Assembly (NCBI GenBank): GCA_947172415.1
Contig: OX359194.1
Location: 7,793,901 to 7,857,900 of the forward strand
Reading direction: 5' to 3'
DNA from: Chondrosia reniformis
Lineage: Eukaryota; Porifera; Demospongiae; Chondrillida; Chondrillidae
Length of the DNA: 64,000 bases
The translations under genes and the position numbers were made by a program. Under the pieces are notes generated by a model, which was given only the letters and a program-made list of their open reading frames with translations, searched no databases and was not told where the DNA came from. Every line of letters begins with the position of its first letter. Positions within the stretch are counted from its first letter, which is position 1. Positions 12,332 to 23,989 of the stretch are shown here, one piece after another.

Positions 12332-15300
12332 ATGTATCGCGGAAGCCCTCCAGATCCTCGTCCAGTAGCAAGACGAGAAGTAATCATATATATATATATA
12401 TATATACCATAATGTTTAGTTAGTTAAAAGAAGTCTAAGGACCTATTTGTGACTTCTTTCTCCGCTTTATGATTATCCGGTATATTATCCATAACTCATT
12501 GTGCACTGTAGAGGCAGGTAGTCAGACGTGTCCAGCAAACTGACCCTTGGCTCACAGAACAGGCTGGTCTGGAACGCGGGGTAACCAATTCAGACCAGCT
12601 GCATGCGGATACTAGTCCCGTCATCCTCCCGAGACAGCCGCCGCATGCAGCAAGGCAACATCGAACAAGGTCGCATTCATTCCATTCTTCAGCTGGTAGT
12701 CAAGAAGGACACAACGGTAAGTGGAGATCGAAGGATCATAACTGATCATAAAGTAGGAGATCCGCCCCCCGAATTGGTCAGTTACACCCCCTTACAGGAG
12801 CTTATGAGATATCATATTTGTAAGCACTACTTAAGGTTGTATATCTTATTCCAAATCATGAATAATCTAATATCTAGTACCGATGATAAGGATACAGGAG
12901 TCTTCTCTTTCTTCTTTTTCTCCACTGGGCCAGAGAGCTGTTTTAGGAATTCCCACCTTGATCAGTGACCCTAGGAATCTGTCTTCTTCCTGATCTTTTG
13001 TGAATCCTTGGCTTTCTAGTCTAAATCTAGGTAACGGCGTCATATCTGTTTTCTTTCCTCTGTATTTAAGTTGCATCACCTTTATTTCCAGGATTAATAA
13101 ACCTGTGTCATATATATAGGCCCCAATAACCTCTTGAACTCTTAGTTGTTTAATTCTCTAACATAATTTAAAAGTTTCTGTACAACTTTAATAATTGATA
13201 TCCCCCAGTTCAGTGACAGAGCACTAGCTATTTAACCAGTTTAAGCAACACTTTTAAAGAGATATCCCCATTTCTTCCGTGTAGAATTAAATTCAAGGTT
13301 TGAATTCTTCAACTGTTTCCATGGTAATCATTGTCAGAATGTGTACAGTGAAATGTGGAAGAGACAGGAGCTTTGTGATGTTACACTTGTAGTGCAGGGC
13401 AGGAAGTTCCCGGCCCACAGAGTGATTCTGGCTGCCAATAGTCCCTACTTTAGAGCTATGTTTACAAGTGGACTCAGTGAGTCACAGCAATCAAGCATTG
13501 AACTCAATGACATCAGTTCAGCCATTTTAGAGCCATTGCTAGGCTACTTTTATACATCCCATGTGCTGCTTGAGGCGGAGCAGGTCCAGGATTTGGTGCA
13601 AGTAGTTGACATGCTTCAGGTTGACCAGCTAAAGGAGGCCTGTGTCGAATACCTGCTTCATCATGTGACTGTCACAAACTGCCTTACCATGCTCAACTTT
13701 GCTGATATACACAACTGTGAGAAGCTGTATGAAGAATCTCAAAAGCTTGTGACTAAGCAGTTCAAAGAAATTTCTGTCAGCAAGGAATTTAAAATGTTGT
13801 CTTCTAGTCAGTTGTTCCAGTTGCTGTCACTAGATGCCCTGTCTGTTTCCAAGGAAGAGGTTGCTTTTGAAGCTGTTATTTCCTGGGTGAAGCATAATCC
13901 CGAGAAAAGGAAGATTCACATGAGAGATCTTTTAGGACAAGTTAGTATGCCAAGAGTTAGTCAAGTTTAGCGTGAAGTTTCAAAGTATTTTGTTTACAGG
14001 TTCGTTTGCCGTTGATTGAAATGGAATACTTCTTTGATCATGTAAGATCGGATCCCCTGATATGCAATGACAAGGAGTGTCTGGAACTCATGTTGAAGGC
14101 ATTAGAAGTTAAATGCCTTCCAAATCGACCACCAGCAAATGCTACCATGGTAACACCCAGACAAAATGGCGGATCCTCACTACAGGTAAAGTATAGCATG
14201 ATACTATCCAAAATTTCCATATTAAGCAAATTTTTCAGCAAACTTACTTTTAATAGACTTCTACCCTTTGCTATGGCACCCTAAAGGTTATTGCTGTGTT
14301 TGGAGGAATCTCACGTTCAGAACCTATTTCATCTGTTGAGGTGTATGTACCAGCTCTCAGTCAGTGGCAGATGATAAAGCCAATGAGGGTGGCGAGGTGG
14401 GGCTCCGGGACGGCTGTGGTGAACCATAATGTTTACATAGCAGGAGGAAGTGATAATTCCACAAGACTGCTCTCTGTGGAGAAATTTAACACTCAAACAC
14501 TTCAGTGGAGGGCTTCCCCACAAATGAGTATTCCAAGAAATGGGATGGGACTTATTTCCTTCAAATGTTTGTTGACACAGTAATATTATAGTTACAAGCA
14601 TAATACATTATCCTACACCTACATTGTATGTGATTTAAGACAAATTACCTGTATCAAATGACAATGTACAGGTTTACACTTGTTGTTCTACTTTACTGTA
14701 CAAGACATCAGTTTCTTAGAATTATAGGGCTAATGGGGTTAATCAAATTGAATGAAAGAATTTATGCAGGTGTACCCTTATAGGTTTGGTAGGAATTGAC
14801 TCTTTTATAAATTATCGGACTTTATTACTCTTTGCAGCCTGTCTCTATGCCATTGGTGGTTTTGATGGACAACACCATCTGAAAACAGTTGAAAGGTTTT
14901 CACTATCTTCTGGTGTTTGGACAAGAGTAGCAGATATGAATGAAAGGAGGTATGGAGTCGGAGTGGCTGTTATGAATGGTCAGTTTAAGTACATATAATG
15001 TAGAAACACTTTAGTACAGCTGTAGTATGTAGCTAGCTACATGATGACGTGAGTTTGTTTTCTTAATTACCTGTCTAAATTAGATAAGAGAAGAAGTTAA
15101 ATAATTTAACAAATTCCTATGATTTGTAAGCAGGATAGATCAATCATGTTACACAACAATTGTAATTGTTCTGCTGTCAAAGTTTTTGTAGTTAATGGCA
15201 TGTTTGGCTTTTTTGGTATTTAGGATTGATTTATGCTGTGGGCGGAGCTGATACTACAGAGTCGGAACTAAACTCAGTAGAATGCTTTAATGAAAGTACT

Positions 15301-15720
15301 AACAAATGGACCACTATCAAGTCTATGAAAGAGAATCGCAAGTACCCCGGAGTAGTAGAGAGTAGTGGTCGTCTCTTTGTCTTTGGAGGCTCAGATGGCA
15401 AGATGACCTGCCAGACTGTCGAGATTTATGATCCTGTTGGGGACCATTGGGTGTATGCCTCTCCAATGATGTCACCTAGATCTGGGATGGGTTTAGCCAC
15501 ACTCAATGGTCTGATTTACATTATGGGTGGATCTAAAGGAGGGTCAAGTTACAACTCTGTAGAATGTTATGATCCACTGTCTGATAGATGGTCATCTTCC
15601 CCTAGCATGAACATTTATCGTGACCGACCTTGTGCCAGCATGCTGACCCTGCCAAATGTTGACATCTTCCAGAATTTTCAATTACGAGAAACATCACACA
15701 TCAGACAGTATTCAGCCTAA
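12332..15720 (+). CDS. Kelch-like protein (BTB-BACK-Kelch), probable CUL3 substrate adaptor
   Basis: Exons with matching phases: 12332-12379 (MYRGSPPDPRPVARRE), about 12512-12716 (a polar leader), 13285-13940, 14000-14185, 14287-14566, 14838-14978 and 15224-15720. The BTB domain begins near QNVYSEMWKRQELCDVTLVV and includes KFPAHRVILAANSPYFRAMF. It is followed by a BACK domain (LLQLD/EVAFEAVISWV type; VRLPLIEMEYFFDHV). Six Kelch blades follow, each with a Gly-Gly pair: VFGGIS, YIAGGSD, AIGGFDG, AVGGADT, VFGGSDG and IMGGSKG. This is the standard family architecture, and such proteins recruit substrates to CUL3 ubiquitin ligases. The exact KLHL subfamily is not clear. The exon-3 acceptor at 13284 was chosen because it restores frame with exon 2. 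Confidence 0.9.
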
Positions 15721-16666
15721 TATAAACTATTAACATTTGATTACACTTTTAAAACCAAGTTTCGCTTTTTGTATATTTTCTTCACTAATTTCCAATGTTT
15801 CACTGTCTGCTGCCAAAAAGTGACCCCCAAACTATTTAATATGTCTAGGTTTAATTTGCAAAGTACGTATATTAATGAGCAAAGTCAAAGACATACAAAG
15901 TGAGGAAGTGTCTCTATAGGTCTTCATGAGTACAAATGATACCACACCAGTCCTATAATTAATAATTAATTAATTAGCCATAGATATATATATGGATTCT
16001 TAATGCAATCAACAGCTTATAATCATATTATTATTATTATTATTATTAAAGGTATAGCCCCGTCAGCCCAAGGCTGGTATGAATGAGGACCTTACAAAAA
16101 CACAAAAACAGATAAACATAACAATACAAGAATATCAGTTAGGGACACATAATTTATCGGGTTTAGTTCTAACTACCTCTGGAGTTACTTCAATAGCAGT
16201 CCAAAAGCGGCAGCGACCCAGATTTAACGTGAGGCCTGGCTGACCATCAACCCATTAGCCAAAGTAAAAGGTTAATTACTTTACAGAGAGCCCATGCATA
16301 CAAAGGGAATATTTAGGTAATAGCTCCTTCGAGTGGCTAGTGTTTGATCCATAGAGAATCAATTGGCGGGCGAACTTCAAAGGAAATAATTATTAGTGGG
16401 GACCATTGCTGGTTAATCATTTTTCCAACGGCGTAGAGCATTGAAACATGTTTCCTTATTACTGCAAATCGAATGTAACCATTGTCACCAATTATCGCTT
16501 CGTAGATTTAATAGAGCAGCCATGTTCTCTTTCAGTCAACCGATTTCCGGTAGATATATAGATGCTGGGCCATTTCCGAGAGCAACGCGCTGTATATAAA
16601 AGCATACTGTTGCTTTGGATATTGCTAACCGAAAGGAAAATTATAATTAGCTGGGAGAAATCATCC
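15721..16666. other. Intergenic region between the Kelch-like gene and the second receptor gene
   Basis: Contains the 3' UTR of the Kelch-like gene, a TTA/ATT microsatellite with an attached repeat (listed separately) and the presumed promoter of the next gene. No ORF with supporting features. Confidence 0.5.
16022..16260 (-). mobile_element. Probable 3' tail of a non-LTR retroelement or SINE with (ATT)n tail
   Basis: On the minus strand a more GC-rich segment ends in GCTGACGGGGCTATACCTTT followed by (AAT)n at 16022-16048. A unique-looking body followed by a short A-rich microsatellite tail is typical of LINE/SINE 3' ends. No reverse-transcriptase ORF is present, so this would be a 5'-truncated copy. 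Identification rests on structure only. Confidence 0.45.
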
Positions 16667-19600
16667 ATGACCTGGGTCCAGAGAAGCTCTCTTATTTCAG
16701 CTCTAGTTCTATTAACTTCACTGATCATGAGTGAGTCACATATTATTACTTCGAGTGATAAATTTTAAATTTAATTACCTTTTATAGGTGGAGCTGGAGT
16801 TAAAATTTCGAACCTTACGGAAGAGCAGAAGAGTTATTTTGCAGTTTCGCCTAATACACCGGAGATTATAAACCATCCACAAAATATCATTGCCACGAAG
16901 GGAGAAAATTTCACCATAAATTGTACATTCAGAATTTCCAAGATTGGATTTAGGAAACCAGGCTTATTAGGCCCCGTAGAATGGCCTTTACCGGAAGTCG
17001 CTGTGTATTATCGTGAAAGTAAGGATGTTGTAAGGGAAATAGGAAAGGACGAGAAACATAACCTAATCAAAGATTATGGCAATGAAGAAGAAAATGCAGG
17101 GAAAAGGATAAGATATCTAACATTAACGGTGACAGATGTCGAAGCAAGCGATGCTGGTATTTATTGGTGTGTATTAGGTGAATGGTCCAATCTCTTGAAC
17201 TATACAACATACAAAATATTGGTGACAGTTAGAGGTGAGACGATGGTATATAACTAAAATTAGTAATGTGTAAAATATGGGCACTTGCACGTTTTTTCGG
17301 GAACATTGCGGTATGCAGATATAACTGTGTATGCACCTGCTCCCACAACCAGCTTTTTGAGGAAGTGAAAATTTACATTGTGAAAATCAGTTCGAATACC
17401 AGAAATGACATAATTATTTGGATAAAGTCGGGATGTGTAATTCTCTGAGCTAATGTGTGATTTTGAACTATGTACATGCAAAATAAATCTGCAGTTGTAA
17501 CGGCATGCCATACGGCATAGGCATAGCATGTAGGAAATTGGTGTATTGGATTATTGATACATACATAATTTGTATCCTCCAAGTGGGTGGGTGGGCAAAT
17601 AAGAAACACAGAAAACAATTACACAGCGTTATAAATTGATCGCACTCACTCCCTTATTTAACAAGGGGGCAACAGCTGTTTAGTGTTGTTGAGTTGTTAA
17701 ACAAGGGGGTGATAGTTGTTGTGTGATCGATCATGGCAGACAAAATATTTGATTCGAAACACCTAGGGACAATAATCATCACCATATAATATTATTACTA
17801 ATACCGAACTTTTGAGCTTATCCTTAGCAAAAATTCACAAATTAATTCATTCACAGCGATATTCAATGCGAAAGTAGTATATATTAATACATTGTGTTTT
17901 TGATAGCTCTATTGCCAGGAAGTTCATGAGGGCGGATGATGAGAAATAGGAAATTTACTTGGTGCGGCCTTAGCTACACCTAACTATACCTCTATACATG
18001 GCCCTGACTACCTCATGTTTATATATATATTATACAACCATGACTAAACTTAATGGCTTACAACTGTAATAGAAGTATTGGTGATTTAGATTTTATTTAA
18101 AGTTGTATCTCAACTATATACTAGTAACTATATAGACATTATACACATGTCGACGTATTATATCAAAAGGACTGAGGGTCACATAATATATAAGCAAGCA
18201 AAATGATCACTACAAGTAGCAGCATCTGGTGGTGGATTAAAATCATTTCTATTAAGCCATAACTGCCACTTATCCACATTTAGAACTTAAAACCTCTTTT
18301 TCTGCTCTCTGTTATCTCTGTTGCTACAAACAAACACAGAGCAAGATCAGACCATAGTTGCTTACAATAAAACAAAAAACGTTCAGTTTCCCCATATCGT
18401 AACACACTTTCTTGCCACACGTTCAATTTCGCAATCTCTTTGTGACGTCACGTGCAAGTACCCTATAGATATTAGGACAAAATCCATGTTTTTTTTGCAT
18501 AGAGGAAATATCAAAAGGACCACAAGGAATATTCTCCCTCAATTGCACTTCCAATGAGTCAAGATGGCAAGTCATTTTTCCAAATAATACAAAGATTAAC
18601 ATCACAGAAAAAACTGTACGTACATATGATATACATAGCTTATATTCTCAAAATAGAATATTTGGAACTGAAGGTCTTCATCAGTGTAACGATGTATGTA
18701 TATACAAATACTCAGATCAGAAGATTTTATTCTATTATAATGAATGTAGCCAAATGTGTGTATATATATACTCCCTATGATAGAGTAGAAGTTCATCGCT
18801 ACATCGAATATATGGCGGTTAATTATTGAGCTTGCTATAATGTTATGAAACAAGAATTTCAAGACGTTTCGGTCCGTGGACCTTCATCAGTTGAAATGAC
18901 ACAATAGATTAGGTTCTTGTTTCATAACACTACAGCAAGCTCAATAATTAACCACCATATACTCGATCCCTATATATACCATATTTTAAACACAGATCCC
19001 AATGAATCAAGGTAGTCTTAGAGTCAGCAATCCTCAACTGTTTGAAAATGCTACATTTCAATGTTGCAATACTTTAAATGATATCATCAGTAGCCAGAAA
19101 CTTACCACCACTACTCATCAAGAAGGTTTGTACATTATTCTGCATAACAAATATATATACTTTTGTTTCCAATTTGGCAAATCAGCATGTTATTGAAACA
19201 GCGGGTATAATGCATATAGTAAATACACTTCAGCCATTCTTACGCAAAGAGTACCTCTACAATTAGTTGAAGAGTTGTAAATTTGGAAGTTGAATGTCTA
19301 GCTACAACTGCAAGACTTACATCAGACTTTGACTGAAATGTGCAAAGAGTAATTTGGACACTTTGAGCAATGACCTGTCTTTTCATTTAAATTTAAACCT
19401 TTAATTAAATCATCTAAATATAGAATGGAGCTATGCGAGTACATAAAGTAGATGCCTAATTTTTGTACATTATATACCCATATGTAGTAAATTTTACTCA
19501 GTTGAGAGCTTATGTTGAATACTTACCAGTGATCAATTGTAGCTTACCTGCTAAAAAAGGTACGTATGGCATTTCAAATGTGCATGATTTATAGTACAAG

Positions 19601-22600
19601 TTGAACTTTATATAATAATCTTTGCCATATTATGTTCAACCATACAGAGATCACCCAGAAATCATCTGTTACTGTGCATGTTGATGATGCATGTAGTAAT
19701 GGGTGTATCAAGTTGGAATGTGGAAATGACTCAGCCACAAATTATTATGAATGGTACAAAAATGGTGAACGGATGGAAGAGCATGAGAATCATTCAGTTA
19801 TCTTTGTATCTGAAATATGTGTACATCAGTGTTTTGCTCATCAAGAGGACAAAATAGAACTGTATACATTTCGTGTTTTGCCTTACAGTGAGTTGAAAAT
19901 GCAAAGTTAAAATCTATGCATATGTAGGAATGGTTCCCTTAATAAAGAGTATACTACTATGGTGATTAAAAGTCTTTTAACAAAGTACATACAGCATACT
20001 TGCACATGTATAATTATTATTAATTCTTTATCAAAAGATACAAATTTTCAATTTTAATGTACGTAGATTTTATTAACCCAGTGTCACACCTATACTTTCC
20101 TAAAACTGAAGTTATAACAGATGATGTAGGAACACGAAATGTTAGCTTGAAATTATGTTGGGAGCCTCCTTTGTACTATGGCAACTTCAATAAAGTGGAC
20201 ATTATCTATAGTGTGACATGGATGAGAGATACTATGTCAACGATGTCAAGTACAAGTGAAACTTGCCATTCCATCTATGTGAACAAAAAGGACCTTTATA
20301 AAAAGTACGATTTCTCTGTGAGTGTTATGAATGGAGTATCACCAAGTACATCAATATACAAGTTCACAGCCATTCAATGTAAGTTATATATATATATAAG
20401 ATGACATGCACATAATGCTAATATATACAGTACGTATATATACATAATGCTAATATATACAGTACGTATATATACGTACATATGTAAATATATACGTACA
20501 TTTATTTTTTCTACATATTGCAGCTGTTTTTCGCTCCTTTTCTTCCATAGGGTTAAATACCTCAATAGAATTGACAGAATGTAACAGTACAAATATGAAG
20601 ATATCTGTAACATCACCTTTGTTTAAATACTTAGATAAGGAGTATTTTGGATCATCTGCATGGCCTTTCCTCTACTATAGTTTCAATACAACTTCCGTTG
20701 ATGAGCGGAAACTACTTCCATCACTCTTCACTTATAATTATGTAAATTGGACTAGTGGTACACCAAGAAAGTATTGTAAAGATGACAGTGAATTTTGTGA
20801 GAAAGCCAAAGTAAGCAAAAAAAAACTAAATCAAGCAGCCAACCATATGTACGTATGTGTCCTATAGAAAAATGGTGTACTAGATTATTCATTTATTAGT
20901 ATCTGTATTATGAACCATTTTCTAAACGTGCAAGTAAACAGATAGACTTTATATGTACCAACAGTTATGTACGCACATTTATTGTAGTTTGGATTCTTAT
21001 TTGAACAGTTCTCTAAGGTTTTAGGGTATTAAATCTTCTGTTTTAAAATTGGAAATGCTTCACAAATTTGAATGCCCTCACCCTCTCTTTTCTCTCCCAT
21101 ACACAGATGGTACAGAATATTGAAGGGATTAAATATGAACTTCAAAATAATTCCTATACTTTCACATTTAATAGAGGAGATGATAATATTTGTTTGAAGG
21201 CAGTTGGCATGTATATCACCTATTTTAAAGATGAGCACTTTCATGTGACACAACATTTTCCAGCAGAGAGCTATCGTATTTGTGACTTTGGTGAGATATT
21301 TAAATACTAAATACAAATTGCCATTGCCACATATCACACGAGCATATATATGTCATGCTGCATTATCAAATTTTATTGTCATACAAGCATGTATGTAACA
21401 CATTTTATATAGAAACGAGACGCTTAGGAACAGTTAACATGAATTGGAATAACATCACTGGAGAAGTCATGTTAATTGCTACAGGTTGTCCTTTGAATTA
21501 CTTCAATGTCTTCATTAGCTGTACAGGTAAGTTCACTGCAATGTACACCTGCATATATACGTAAGTATGATTGCAATACTCTTACCAAAAATTGGTTTAT
21601 TATATATGTAGTACTAGTCGATAGTACTACATTTATGCACATGCATTAATTGCATTATGTGTATACCACAAATTTATATATTTATTGTGTATTTCCACAG
21701 GAGTTAATAATTCAGAAAAAGCAACACTACGATTCCCCCCAGAAAACTGTTCTCTCCTGGGTACTAACATTACTATCCCAGTAGAATCTGTTGGTGAAGG
21801 TGACCGGTTTATTAATTGTACACTTAAAACTGACCTACCAACATGTGAAAAGCAATATTTTGATTTGCTTCATCCATCTCCTCCTGTACTCTTGATACCA
21901 CTGAAACATCCAACTCCAGGTAAGAATGAGGAGTGTTTATATCCATTTAGTTATTTTTAATTATATCTTGTTAATTTTTAAAGTGTAAAAATCTAATATG
22001 TACATTATTATGTTTTGATAGTAACCTGCATGTATTGTATATATATGATATGTATGAAATTTTTGAAATGCATGTATACGTATTAATTTTATAATTGTCT
22101 TAAACATGTTTGCTTACTTATCTTTTATTTTGGTATTTTATTTATTTTTGGTATTTTAAACTTTCAACTGAAGATGCTGGAGTAATGGAGAACCGTTTGG
22201 TTGCTACTGTGTTAATCTCAAGTTCAGCTTTCTGTATCTTAGCTATAATTGTCATACTAGCCATCATAATGATTGTTATCAGAAAAATAAAATGGGAAAA
22301 AAAGTATTGCAGAAACACCAAACAATTTTGAAATACCAGGTACATTTTAATAAGGAGAATAATGCATATACATATATGTATAATAAAACTTGTGTTATGT
22401 ACTTAAATAGGATCAGAAGGTTTGGTACATCGATAAGGACTATCAAGATATAGAGGCAGACCAGGCAACTCTTTGTGAAGATAGCAAAGATTTGCCTTTG
22501 AATGCTAAACCTTTTAGACCGGAAGTTCTAAAAAAGGAAGATTTAGATCAACCAGAGCCATCTGGAGTGGAATCTTTATCTGTGACTGAGAATGGTCGTC

Positions 22601-22632
22601 CAGGATATGTAACATATCAATATAATACTTAA
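16667..22632 (+). CDS. Second Ig/FN3 single-pass receptor (cytokine-receptor-like ectodomain)
   Basis: Signal-peptide exon 16667-16730 (TWVQRSSLISALVLLTSLIM) splices in phase 1 to 16789-17232, an Ig domain (GENFTINCTF...SDAGIYWCVLG). Later exons: 19012-19125, 19648-19889 (Ig-like; GCIKLECGNDSATNYYEWYK), 20068-20379 (FN3-like; NVSLKLCWEPPLYYGNF), 20524-20809, 21107-21289, 21413-21524 and 21701-21919 (Cys-rich, heavily N-glycosylated modules). The membrane helix is at about 22174-22339 (LAIIVILAIIMIVI). A last exon at 22411-22632 encodes about 73 cytoplasmic residues with tyrosines (WYIDKDYQDI; GYVTYQYNT). The Cys-Trp-Glu-Pro FN3 module and the glycosylated Cys-rich exons recall cytokine or IL-17-type receptor ectodomains, but the homology is not proven. 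A one-base frame break lies between the membrane helix and the tail. Confidence 0.72.
17233..19011 (+). other. Large intron of the second receptor gene
   Basis: About 1.8 kb, AT-rich, with no coding sequence I can support. Its 3' end carries a long inverted-repeat element (18803-18967) only about 45 bp before the next exon. Confidence 0.55.
18803..18967. mobile_element. MITE-like long inverted repeat with hammerhead-like core
   Basis: A left arm (about 18803-18856) and right arm (about 18914-18967) are near-perfect reverse complements over some 54 bp (for example TTAATTATTGAGCTTGCT against AGCAAGCTCAATAATTAA). The 57-bp centre has the sequence CTGATGA ... GAAAC on the minus strand. There is no coding capacity. 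It is a non-autonomous foldback element, or a head-to-head pair of a short repeat. Confidence 0.75.
20407..20480. repeat. Tandem duplication of about 32 bp in an intron
   Basis: ACATAATGCTAATATATACA plus GTACGTATATAT occurs twice in a row in the intron between two ectodomain exons. Low complexity, non-coding. Confidence 0.75.
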
Positions 22633-22850
22633 CTATACTTTTGGAATGCTTTTACATTATAGACAAAGTAATAACTGGTCATCTCTGCTTATATATAACT
22701 GTATTATTCATTTCCATGTTATATAATATATATATTGATGCAGTTTTTAAAACTTATAATATAGATGTATTTACAATAATTTGTAAAAGTGAGAAACACT
22801 ATATACGTAATGTTGATTGATCAATTAGAAATTATTACCAGACTGTAGAC
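22633..22850. other. Short tail-to-tail intergenic region
   Basis: Only 218 bp separate the receptor stop codon from the stop codon of the convergent small secreted gene. The sequence is AT-rich and must hold both 3' UTRs, which probably overlap. Confidence 0.6.
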
Positions 22851-23989
22851 TTATATACACGTATGTTTCAAGCGTATTGATTTTAGCTCTTCTATGCAGT
22901 TGTCTGTAAAAGCCTCATTTCTCTCAATATACCGATCTCTTCTTCCTTTGTTAGATTCACTATACTCCATGACCAAACAATCTATAAATTGGACTGCTGA
23001 GCCAATGTCTGTTATGTTGGAGGTGTGACCAGTTGAAGTACTATTATCCATCTCCAATCTGTCAAGTTGTGCTCTCTATATACGTATATATACAGTACAA
23101 GTTACAATATATGTGTATATAATATAATGTGCACATGAGAAAGTAATGAAATATATGCATATGCATGTTATGGTGAGCACACTAGGGCAACACAGCCCCA
23201 CATAGCAGCGCTAGCAGCATACAATTTCAAGTATACATTTACAAATCACAAAGCAGTGGATAGGTCATACAAATGTACCATATTTGTTTGAATAAAGGCC
23301 TGGGCTTCTATTTCATATAGAGACAAATATACAGTAGGTAAATTAAAATTTGTTCTTCCAAATCATATATGTATATAACAGTTGATCGATTGCCTGGGTC
23401 TTGGATCAGTTGGTGCATACTTATATGCATACATTATATATAAATTATTGCATAGTTCTTATAAACCATACCTCAATTAATTCAAGAATGTCTTTTGAGC
23501 TGTTAATCACTTTTTTTAGCTCTTGCTGAAGACAATTAGGTTCCGGATCCATTTCTGATTTCCTGATCATGACTTGGTATATTTCAAGAATACGATCTGA
23601 TAGGCCAACAGGATTGTTTAATATGTTCTAAATATATTTAAAACATAAAATAAATTATGCAATAATAATATATGCATTATACGTATATCTACATACACAC
23701 AAGTATACCATGGAACAAATATACTTCCAACTACAAATATGCTCTTGTATTATATACGTACCTGACAGATTGCTGTATTATTAAGACTAATGTTGTAAGT
23801 GTTATTGCAGTACATTAACAATCTCAAGTCATTATCATCCCCCCATATTTTTTTATGCAGCTCACTAACTGCATTATTGACATATTCAGCACACTTTCTT
23901 TGTCGAACATGATGAGGGATGCTTATGCAGACGTCATACAAACAAATAAACAAAAGTATCTTTGTGAAAGACAAATGATGAGAAAGCAT
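22851..23989 (-). CDS. Small secreted, helix-rich protein (cytokine-like candidate)
   Basis: Three exons on the minus strand: 23989-23762 (76 codons), 23627-23472 (52 codons) and 23075-22851 (74 codons plus stop). Both introns are phase 0, with good GT-AG sites, and the total is about 202 residues. The N-terminus is a signal peptide (SFTKILLFICLYDVCIS). The mature part has predicted amphipathic helices (KCAEYVNNAVSELHKKIW; LSDRILEIYQVMIRKSEM; CLQQELKKVINSSKDILELI; a helix-rich C-terminus with AVQFIDCLVMEY and FTDNCIEELKSI). It has about seven cysteines and several N-glycosylation sites. Size, secretion, helix content and phase-0 introns resemble four-helix cytokines. I recognise no family, and sequence alone cannot prove the fold. 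Confidence 0.6.

Noticed and set aside
12867-13079. Minus-strand ORF at the Kelch-like locus
   Set aside because: Lies in an intron of a well-supported gene on the other strand and shows no similarity or splice support.
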